DNA from: Clostridiales bacterium
Lineage (GTDB): Bacteria > Bacillota > Clostridia > Christensenellales > Aristaeellaceae
DNA: 23,403 nucleotides
Direction of reading: 5' to 3'
Assembly: GCA_019420065.1 (NCBI GenBank)
Contig: JAHZHX010000026.1
Span: 1,706-25,108 of the forward strand
The notes beneath the pieces were generated by a model. That model searched no databases and had not been told where the DNA came from. It was given only the letters and a program-made list of their open reading frames with translations. Every line of letters begins with the position of its first letter. Position 1 is the stretch's first letter. Below are positions 1-6,010 of the stretch, piece by piece. The position numbers were made by a program, and so were the translations under genes.

Positions 1-16
1 CGGCGTTGTTTTCCAC

Positions 17-373
17 CTACACATCCGCCGTGCCCACGACCAGCTCGGCGCGCGCTTTGATCACCTTGGCCGCTTTTTTGAGCGCCTTGGCAAAGTCGGC
101 GTCGCTCATGTCGCCCTGCTCCGCCGTCAGGGTATAGCTGTAACCGCCGGCGAGCTTGGCCTCGGGACGGATGGCCTCCTGCCAATTATCATTGATGGTA
201 TTGGGAATATAAGCTACCTGACGGTACAGGGCGCGGCGCACTTCCTCGCCGTTCTCGGTCACGGTCACATACTGCGTGTTGCGGCCGCAAATGCCCAGCA
301 CCACGCCCACGACGGTGGCCGCCAGCAGCACAACCAGCACCACGGCGCTGATAATCTTGTTCACATTTTTCAT
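17..373 (-). CDS. SecD-like N-terminal fragment ending at an in-frame TAG
   Basis: The 118-residue product begins with one membrane segment (about residues 7-29). An extracytoplasmic stretch follows with IRPEAKLAGGYSYTL, then a lysine/alanine helix (ADFAKALKKAAKVIKARAEL). This order resembles the start of SecD, the accessory subunit of the Sec translocase: TM1, then an 'I.LGLDLxGG'-like strand, then a 'KA...I..R' helix of the periplasmic domain. SecD proteins run over 400 residues with six membrane segments, so this reading frame is far too short. It stops at TAG (17-19), but the same frame stays open to the window edge (V-E-N-N-A). A premature stop, a sequencing error or a genuinely short relative are all possible. 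The ATG at 373 follows AAGGAG (383-388) at good spacing. It sits 50 bases after the small gene at 424-741 and probably shares its promoter. The SecD link is by motif resemblance only. Confidence 0.45.
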   Translation of the reverse strand: MKNVNKIISAVVLVVLLAATVVGVVLGICGRNTQYVTVTENGEEVRRALYRQVAYIPNTINDNWQEAIRPEAKLAGGYSYTLTAEQGDMSDADFAKALKKAAKVIKARAELVVGTADV

Positions 374-423
374 CTGAATACGCTCCTTTTATTTTTTTAT
401 GCCGGAAAACGCGCAAACCTCCG

Positions 424-741
424 TTACCCGGCGCGATCACTGAAATGGAATGCCTCATACGCCGCCCGAAAGTAGCAGGCTTTCAGTACCGGCGTTCCGT
501 TGCGGCTGCATACCGGCGCGGGCGGAAGCTCCCGCCGTTCCTGCCGGGGCAAAGCCTCGGGCAACGCTCCCGGCTCCCCGGCAGCGTCCTTCTTTTGCGG
601 CGCGGGCGGAAGCACGGCCTGAACAGCGGTACGCGGCAGCGGCATAGAAGCGTCGCGCTCCGCCTGCGCCTGCGCCAGCATATGCAGCGACAGCCACAGC
701 ACGGCCACAAACAAAGCCGCGAACAGCGCCTTGCCTTTCAC
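424..741 (-). CDS. small exported or membrane-anchored protein of unknown function
   Basis: This 105-residue protein matches no family I recognise. It starts with a short basic end and a hydrophobic segment (about residues 5-22) ending in AQAQAER, which could be a signal-peptidase AxA site or a membrane anchor. The remainder is rich in proline, alanine and charged residues (about 28-75) and looks disordered. Two cysteines lie near the end. The start is GTG at 741. It is supported by a strong AAGGAGG (750-756) eight bases upstream and by a good promoter at 775-803. The downstream neighbour is the SecD-like fragment 50 bases on, so they are probably co-transcribed. The start signals make it likely to be a real gene, although the composition alone would not. 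Confidence 0.6.
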   Translation of the reverse strand: MKGKALFAALFVAVLWLSLHMLAQAQAERDASMPLPRTAVQAVLPPAPQKKDAAGEPGALPEALPRQERRELPPAPVCSRNGTPVLKACYFRAAYEAFHFSDRAG

Positions 742-774
742 TTCTTCCGCCTCCTTCCCGCTGGAATAATTTAT

Positions 775-803
775 ATTATAGCGTGTTTTCAGCCTCTTGG
801 CAA
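775..803 (-). promoter_or_regulatory. sigma-A-type promoter inside the 3' end of the dnaI-like gene
   Basis: On the minus strand, TTGCCA (803-798) lies 17 bases from TATAAT (780-775). The -35 box is formed by the last codons of the helicase-loader gene. Transcription would start near 768 and serve the small exported protein and the SecD-like gene, separating them from the replication operon. Confidence 0.65.
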
Positions 804-1754
804 CTGCCGGATATCCTGTCCGAGAAAGGGAAGTTTCAGGCAGTTGCGCTGGTCATACAAACGTGAGAAAACGCGCTCCGTATAGCGTGCCTTCAGCTCG
901 TTCAGGCTCAGATTGGTGCTGATTACGGTACACAGGCGGGCGCTCTGCCGCTCGTTAATCAGGTTGAAAAGCTGCTCCACGGTAATATTTTCGATCATGG
1001 GCTCGGTGCCCAGATCGTCGATCAAAAGCAGCTGGGTTTCATACAGCGCGTCCAGCTCCTCCTGCGCGCGGGCAAAGATTGCCTGCCGCGCCGTGCGGAT
1101 CAGCTGATTGGCCGTGATGCACAGGGCGGGCACGCCCTCCTCCCGCGCCTGCGCATGGATGGCGCGCAGCAGAAAGGTTTTGCCCAGCCCGCTGCCGCCA
1201 AACATCAGCAGCGTGCGCTGCGGCGGGGCGGGCAGCGCCTCGGCAAAAGCGCGGCACTTGTCGCGCAGCATGCGCGTGTACTGCCGCTGGGTAACGTCCG
1301 TTCCAGGCAGCGGCGTATCGGGGAACACGCTGTCGTCATAGGCGGCAAAGGTCTGCTCGTCCTCAAAGCCGCGGTCGGTTTCCAGCATGGCGGCATACAT
1401 GGCGCGGGCGCAGCTGCACAGCGTTTTTTTCCCGCTGCCGGTATAACCCGTATCCTCGCACAGGGCGCAGGCGAATACCGGCTCCAGATAATCCTCCGCA
1501 AAGCCGTTTTGCGACAGCAACCGCTTGATTTCCGCATTCCAGCGCTCCACCTGCGCAGGCAGAGCGGGGTCGCTGGGCGCGGCAAAGGCGCTGTACACCC
1601 CGCGCATGACCGCCTCGCGCCGCCTGTCCATGATTTTGCCGATCTCCGGGCAAGCCGCAAGCGCCTCCCGCCTGCGGCGTTCTTCCTCGCGCTCGTTGCG
1701 CATGCGCTGCTCCGCAAGCGCCTCCAGCACCTTCTGCAAAACATTACTGTTCAT
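789..1754 (-). CDS. dnaI: DnaI/DnaC-like helicase loader (AAA+ ATPase)
   Basis: The 321-residue protein is an AAA+ ATPase of the DnaC/DnaI/IstB class, which loads the replicative helicase onto DNA at the origin or during restart. Walker A is GGSGLGKT (186-193) and Walker B is LLLIDD (242-247). A sensor-1-like STNLS (279-283) and an arginine-rich RVFSRLYDQR segment follow. The N-terminal part is a charged helix (1-50), then a cysteine cluster C96-x2-C99...C113-x-C115 that resembles the zinc-binding region of Bacillus DnaI. The length fits DnaI (about 310). The ATG at 1754 lies inside the end of the DnaD-type gene, an 11-base overlap that indicates translational coupling. The DnaD neighbour is the usual partner and argues against an IstB transposition protein. 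The symbol is assigned by family and context. Confidence 0.9.
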   Translation of the reverse strand: MNSNVLQKVLEALAEQRMRNEREEERRRREALAACPEIGKIMDRRREAVMRGVYSAFAAPSDPALPAQVERWNAEIKRLLSQNGFAEDYLEPVFACALCEDTGYTGSGKKTLCSCARAMYAAMLETDRGFEDEQTFAAYDDSVFPDTPLPGTDVTQRQYTRMLRDKCRAFAEALPAPPQRTLLMFGGSGLGKTFLLRAIHAQAREEGVPALCITANQLIRTARQAIFARAQEELDALYETQLLLIDDLGTEPMIENITVEQLFNLINERQSARLCTVISTNLSLNELKARYTERVFSRLYDQRNCLKLPFLGQDIRQLPRG

Positions 1755-3219
1755 TCAGATTGCGCGCCTCCTTGATCAAATCGGCGGTAAAGGCGTTCAG
1801 CTCCTCATCGCTGTACTCCCGCTGGGTATACTGCTGCGCCGCCACCCTGCGCGCCGTTCCCTGCGCCGGGGCGCGCTGCTCTTTGCGGGCGGCGACCTGC
1901 GCGGGAGAGGTAATCCCCTCCTCGTGCCAGGCTTGCAAAATTCTGTCCATATAAGGCAGCTTTTTGTCCGCTCCGCGCGACTGTTCCGCGGCCAGCAGCA
2001 GCATTTCCTCGCTCATGCCGTAGCTCTGCCATTTTTTATAAAGCGTGCGGTCGCTTGCCGTTGGCCTGCCGGACAGGCCCAACGCCTCAAACAGCGGCTG
2101 CAGCGCGCGATTGACGGCGTGCATTTCTTCAAAATAGACGCGCGCAGTCTGCGCGGCGGCAATGCCGCGGCGGCTCAGCCCCTCGCACGTTTTGACCACG
2201 GCGTCCAGATCGCCCCCGGCGGCGCGCGTTTCCTGCGCCACAAGCAGCACAAAATCCGCGGGGTAGCTTGCCGTCAAGCGCTGATATACCGGCGCGATCA
2301 GGGCTGGCGCGCCCTTGTATCCCAGCGCCTGAGCGAACGCGCGCAGCGCCGCATGAGCGTCCTTTTCCTGCGCCAGCTGGCTGCGCAGCGCGTCGCCCGT
2401 TTTGGGCGTATCGCTCCCCTTGGCCGCGCGGGTACGAATACCCTGCAAAATGCCGTCCAGATAGGCAAAGGTCGGCTCGCCCTTGGTCGTCTCCCGGCAG
2501 GCTTCCAGGATCGCTTCCCCGGTGTATTGCCACTCCTGCGTCCACTTGCGGTACAATTCCATCTCGTCCTGGCTGGCACCGCGGCGCTTGCCCAACCGGC
2601 GCAGCACGGCGCGCGCCCCCTCCTCAACGCGGCGGCTGTTGGCAAAATAATCCTCCGCGTCCTCCAGCGTGACAACGTTGTTCTCGCACATGCGCACCGC
2701 TTCGGCCTGCGCCGCCTGAAAAGAGAACTGTACGCCGCGCGTGGCAATGCAGTGCGACAGCAGCATCAGCACCGTTTCCTGGCGCAAATGCAGATCCTGC
2801 ACCCATTCCCAGGCCAGGGCAATATCGGCAGGGCGTACCTTGCGCCGCTCGCCAAAGAGCGCATACACATCCTCGGAGAAAGACACGTAGGCCATATCGG
2901 CTTCCATATCCGCCTCGCCCGTGAGCAGCAGCTGCAGCGCGCTGCGGAAGCGGTATACCGGCGGCTGATCGCTGACGCGCGTCACCAGGCGGCGGCGTTC
3001 CCAATACCGCAGCGCGCTCTCCACCTCGTTCTCGCCCATGCCCAAATCATGCGCCAGCGAGGCCATGGACGTTTCCTCGCCCGCATGCGCGCTGAGAAAC
3101 AGCGCATACAGGTAAACCTTTACATAATCGCCACGCGCCGCCGGCAGATAATCCTGTATAAAAACATTGTCTATGGTTGTCGCGCCGAAATGACGCATGC
3201 TCTCGTCCCGTTCAAACAT
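1744..3219 (-). CDS. DnaD-domain replication initiation protein with several DnaD repeats
   Basis: The 491-residue protein belongs to the DnaD/DnaB family of Bacillota primosome proteins, which remodel origin DNA and help recruit the helicase loader. Residues 1-100 form a winged-helix domain (MASLAHDLGMGENEVESALRYW reads as its recognition region). Downstream come segments of DnaD-repeat type. The clearest is 372-446, with the family signature YMDRILQAW (423-431). A second at 203-263 has YLDGILQG. Two weaker candidates lie at about 127-193 and 293-365. A polar tail (447-491) ends the protein. Bacillus DnaD has one such domain and DnaB two, so four would be unusual. It starts at 3219, nine bases after the methyltransferase gene, with only a weak ribosome binding site, and overlaps the helicase-loader gene at its end. 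Confidence 0.88.
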   Translation of the reverse strand: MFERDESMRHFGATTIDNVFIQDYLPAARGDYVKVYLYALFLSAHAGEETSMASLAHDLGMGENEVESALRYWERRRLVTRVSDQPPVYRFRSALQLLLTGEADMEADMAYVSFSEDVYALFGERRKVRPADIALAWEWVQDLHLRQETVLMLLSHCIATRGVQFSFQAAQAEAVRMCENNVVTLEDAEDYFANSRRVEEGARAVLRRLGKRRGASQDEMELYRKWTQEWQYTGEAILEACRETTKGEPTFAYLDGILQGIRTRAAKGSDTPKTGDALRSQLAQEKDAHAALRAFAQALGYKGAPALIAPVYQRLTASYPADFVLLVAQETRAAGGDLDAVVKTCEGLSRRGIAAAQTARVYFEEMHAVNRALQPLFEALGLSGRPTASDRTLYKKWQSYGMSEEMLLLAAEQSRGADKKLPYMDRILQAWHEEGITSPAQVAARKEQRAPAQGTARRVAAQQYTQREYSDEELNAFTADLIKEARNLNEQ

Positions 3220-3228
3220 GATCCATTC

Positions 3229-4056
3229 TCACTTTTTCTTTTCGTAATCCGCAAGGGCCAGCGCCCGCTCCACCGCCGCGGCCGCATCCGCGCGCAAATC
3301 GGGCGCGTCGGGCGGCGTTTCCGAAAGGCAAACATGCAGAAAGAACTCGCGCGTGCCCGCGTTTCCCGTCACCGGCGAATGCGTTACATGCATTGCGCGG
3401 GCATAGGGCAGCGCGTTCACATCCCGAATCAGGTCATCAAGCACCGTTTCATACGCCCCGTCCGGCAAAACGCCGCTGCGGCGCGCTTCCATATCCTCCA
3501 CCTCAAAGAGGGGCTTGACCAGGCATATCAGTTCGCCCTCCCGGTGCAGAATCTCCGCAAAGGCCGGAATGCCCTTGCGCAGAGACAGATAGCTCAGATC
3601 CACCGTGCCCAGCGTCGGCCGCGGTTCCAAATGAAGCAGCCTTTCATCGGAGATATTGGTTTTCTCCAGATTGACGACACGCGGATCTTGCCGCAGCGAC
3701 CCCATTAGCTGCCCATACCCAACATCCACCGCGTAAACGGCGCGCGCACCATGCTTGACCAGACAATCGGTAAACCCGCCTGTCGAAGCCCCCGCGTCAA
3801 TGCACACGCGATCCTGCACCGTAACGCCAAAGTCGCAGATCGCGCCGCTCAGCTTCAGCCCGCCCTTGGCCACATAGGGCTTTTGCCCGCCGCGCAGACG
3901 CAGTACGGTATCCGCGGGAAGCATCTGCCCCGCCCCCGTCACGCGAAGCGTGCCGGCAAACACGTCCCCGGCCATGATGCAGGCGCGCGCCTCTTTTTCA
4001 TTATCACACAATCCCTGCGCGAGCACAAGCTCCAGCGCCTTACTTTTCTTTGCCAT
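3229..4056 (-). CDS. tlyA: TlyA-family rRNA 2'-O-methyltransferase (YqxC type)
   Basis: The 275-residue protein has an N-terminal S4 RNA-binding domain (about 4-64, ending in GGQKPYVAKGGLKL). A Rossmann methyltransferase domain of FtsJ/RrmJ type follows, with the SAM-binding motif DAGASTGGFTDCLV, then DVGYGQL and the acidic loop VDLSYLSLRKGIP, and LVKPLFEVED near the catalytic lysine. TlyA enzymes methylate ribose 2'-OH groups in 16S and 23S rRNA, and the length matches. I chose ATG 4056 rather than an in-frame TTG at 4080 because S4 proteins of this family begin 'M-KKxRLD'-like and GGAAGGG precedes it. With this start it overlaps the histidine kinase gene by 17 bases. In other Bacillota tlyA usually sits with xseAB, ispA or recN, so the replication setting here is different. 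Confidence 0.92.
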   Translation of the reverse strand: MAKKSKALELVLAQGLCDNEKEARACIMAGDVFAGTLRVTGAGQMLPADTVLRLRGGQKPYVAKGGLKLSGAICDFGVTVQDRVCIDAGASTGGFTDCLVKHGARAVYAVDVGYGQLMGSLRQDPRVVNLEKTNISDERLLHLEPRPTLGTVDLSYLSLRKGIPAFAEILHREGELICLVKPLFEVEDMEARRSGVLPDGAYETVLDDLIRDVNALPYARAMHVTHSPVTGNAGTREFFLHVCLSETPPDAPDLRADAAAAVERALALADYEKKK

Positions 4057-4912
4057 TGTTTTCCCTTCCGTGCGGCACAAGACCGGAAAAAATCGTGCGT
4101 TCCTCGTCGCTGGTCAAATGGATTTCGCCGCCGTACTTTTCCAGCGTTTTGCGCACAATGTAAAGTCCCATGCCCCGGCCCTCCCCATGGCTGGATACGC
4201 CCGCGTCAAAGATCCTGCGCTGGCTTTCGGGCGGGATCACCGGCCCGTTGTTGGAAACCGAAAAGGCAAAGCCATGCACATCCTCGCGCAGCATGATGCT
4301 GATATGAGGATTTACGATTCCCTCCAGCGCGTCGCAGGCGTTGTCAATCAGGTTGGAGAGCACACGGCACAGCTCCCAGGCCGGAATGGGCGGATCCTTC
4401 CACCGGCCATTCACGTCCAGCTCGGTCAGAATCCCGGCGTTCTCGCAATCCGCCATCTTGGCGCGCAGCAGCGCGTTAATGGCCGGGCTATCGGTACGCA
4501 TCGTGCGGGAAACCGACTGCATATCGCCGTAAACGCGCTCGATGTAATCCCCCGCCTCCTGATATTCGTTCATTTCAATCAGGGAGAACACCACTTGCAG
4601 ATGATTGAGGAAGTCGTGCCGCTGCGCGCGCAGCGCCCGGTTCAGTTCATCCATCTGGCGCACCATGTCGCCCAGGGTATCCGCCTCGTCGGATTTGCGG
4701 CGCGCCGCCAGCGCCTCGCGGATGTCAATCAGCGCGCCCACCGTCACCACCAGCGCGATGATGCAGGTCACAATATCAAGCATGCGCACCTGCTCGACCA
4801 TCAGCAGCGCCGCCAGGATCCACACCGCGCCGATTTGCAGAGAATTGACGATCACCGCGTACAGCGCCGTGCGGCGCACGTTGATTTCCTTTCGTTTTGC
4901 CGCAATTTTCAT
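4040..4912 (-). CDS. Spo0B-like sensor histidine kinase with two membrane segments
   Basis: The 290-residue protein has two membrane segments (about 15-37 and 43-63) with almost no loop between them, then a dimerisation helix carrying RHDFLNHLQ (98-106). H99 is the likely phosphorylated residue, and this motif is typical of Spo0B, CitA/DcuS and NatK-type kinases. The GHKL ATPase domain is intact, with N-box NLIDNACDAL (187-196), G1 segment NNGP (221-224) and G2 glycines HGEGRGMGL (242-250). No extracellular sensor, PAS or HAMP domain is visible, and no response regulator is encoded nearby. The start codon overlaps the sigma-factor stop as ATGA (4909-4912), so translation is coupled. It may feed a phosphorelay or sense a membrane signal; which one cannot be read from the sequence. 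Confidence 0.85.
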   Translation of the reverse strand: MKIAAKRKEINVRRTALYAVIVNSLQIGAVWILAALLMVEQVRMLDIVTCIIALVVTVGALIDIREALAARRKSDEADTLGDMVRQMDELNRALRAQRHDFLNHLQVVFSLIEMNEYQEAGDYIERVYGDMQSVSRTMRTDSPAINALLRAKMADCENAGILTELDVNGRWKDPPIPAWELCRVLSNLIDNACDALEGIVNPHISIMLREDVHGFAFSVSNNGPVIPPESQRRIFDAGVSSHGEGRGMGLYIVRKTLEKYGGEIHLTSDEERTIFSGLVPHGRENNGKEK

Positions 4913-5628
4913 GCGTTCATCAACCTTTCCCGTAAAAACGACAGAATCCTCCGCTCCGCGCGGCTGACCTGCATCTGCGTCATATCCAGGCGCGCCGCCG
5001 TTTCCCGCTGGCTGAGCGCCGCAAAAAAGCGCAGTTCAATCAGCCGCCTGTCCCGCTCCTCCAAAGCGGACAGCGCCTGCCGCAGATCCGCCCGTTCCTC
5101 AAGGCGGCCAAACAGCGCGTCCGCGTCGCCGGATGGCTCCTTTCCCACGCCGGCCAGCATGTCCATGGAAACCGTCCCCTGCGCGTTCCGGCCCAAAATC
5201 GCTTCCAGCACGCGCCGCGCCGGCCAGCCAAGCGCCGCGGCCAGCTCTGAAACAGCCGGCTCGCGCTGCCATGCCAGCGTCAGCTCCGCCCGCTTTGCCG
5301 TCAGCTTTGCGGCGTCCTCATAGAGAGCGCGGGGCACACGCACAGCCTGCGCATGGTCGCGCAGCTCGTTGCGCACCGCGCCGGCTGCACACTGCGCCGC
5401 CCAGGCGGCAAAGGGCACCTGCGTATCCGGCGCATAGCGGGACAGCGCCCGCATGCAGGCCAGCAGCGCCACCTGCTGCAAATCATGCAGCTCCATCCCC
5501 CGGCCGCGAAAACGGTAGGCAATGCGCCCGCACAGGGGAACGCAGGCCTGCGCCACCGCCTCCCGCGCCGCGGCGTCCGGTCTTTCCAGCCAGGCCCGCA
5601 CGCTGCGTTCAAGCTCCTTTGTATCCAT
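4909..5628 (-). CDS. sigma-70 family sigma factor, SigF/SigB/SigG type
   Basis: The 239-residue protein has the three-domain layout of alternative sigma factors of sporulation or stress type. Region 2 spans about 30-100 (ELHDLQQVALLACMRAL, then ELRDHAQAVRVPRALYED). Region 3 spans about 110-165 (REPAVSELAAALGWPARRV). Region 4 spans about 180-238, with the DNA-binding helix-turn-helix LSQRETAARLDMTQMQVSRAE. The 'SQMQVSR' hallmark of SigF/SigB/SigG appears here as TQMQVSR. Region 2 departs strongly from the usual 'DLxQxGxIGLxxAxxxFD' pattern, so the paralog cannot be named. ATG 5628 was chosen over an in-frame start 60 bases upstream because GGAGG precedes it and it follows the anti-sigma-like stop by only four bases. 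That gene pair is the usual spoIIAB-sigF or rsbW-sigB order, but no STAS-domain antagonist is present. Confidence 0.87.
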   Translation of the reverse strand: MDTKELERSVRAWLERPDAAAREAVAQACVPLCGRIAYRFRGRGMELHDLQQVALLACMRALSRYAPDTQVPFAAWAAQCAAGAVRNELRDHAQAVRVPRALYEDAAKLTAKRAELTLAWQREPAVSELAAALGWPARRVLEAILGRNAQGTVSMDMLAGVGKEPSGDADALFGRLEERADLRQALSALEERDRRLIELRFFAALSQRETAARLDMTQMQVSRAERRILSFLRERLMNA

Positions 5629-5632
5629 GGGC

Positions 5633-6010
5633 TCAGCCCTCCAGACGCAGCGCCATGCGCACGCCCGTGCCGCCGCGCGCATCGGCAAAGAGCGTTACCT
5701 CATTCATCAATGTAGACAGAATCGCCCGGCTCACGCTGTCCTCCCCGCAGGGTACGCCCGCGCGCCCGGAAAAGCGCAGCGACAGCGCCACCGTTGCACC
5801 GTCGCGCCGGTAGAGATCCGCGTTGACCGTCTCCCGCTGCGCGTCCGGCGCGCTCAGGAGATAATCCAGCGCTTCCTCGGCTGCCGCGCACAGATCCTCC
5901 AGCGCGTCCACCGGCATATCCAGCGCCGCCGCCGCGCCCGCAACCGCCATACGCACAAAAACGCCGTAATCCCGCCGAGCGGGAAAGGAGAAGCTGATAT
6001 TATCCGTCAT
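5633..6010 (-). CDS. short RsbW/SpoIIAB-like anti-sigma protein with degenerate ATP site
   Basis: The 125-residue protein resembles the GHKL-fold anti-sigma factors RsbW and SpoIIAB. It has an N-terminal strand and helix (YGVFVRMAVAGAAAALDM, 15-32), the N-box helix DLCAAAEEALDYLL (39-52), and a final LMNEVTLF...GGTGVRMALRL (101-123) that matches the 'xxMDEV...GTxVxLxK' end of the family. The N-box asparagine is missing (the 'SEAxTN' position reads EEALDY). The G1 'DxGxG' motif and ATP lid are not recognisable, and the protein is about 20 residues shorter than SpoIIAB. It may therefore bind a sigma factor without a normal ATP/ADP switch. ATG 6010 overlaps the dnaE stop (6007-6009), and the sigma gene follows at once. 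Family assignment rests on pattern and gene order. Confidence 0.68.
   Translation of the reverse strand: MTDNISFSFPARRDYGVFVRMAVAGAAAALDMPVDALEDLCAAAEEALDYLLSAPDAQRETVNADLYRRDGATVALSLRFSGRAGVPCGEDSVSRAILSTLMNEVTLFADARGGTGVRMALRLEG

Noticed and set aside
789..1754. IstB transposition helper
   Set aside because: The ATPase core is similar, but the N-terminal cysteine cluster, the length and the overlap with a DnaD gene identify a replication helicase loader, and no IstA transposase is present.
1525..3708. A 727-residue open frame on the plus strand opposite the helicase loader, DnaD and TlyA genes
   Set aside because: It spans three well-supported minus-strand genes and their junctions, and its product is an arginine-rich low-complexity translation without recognisable domains.
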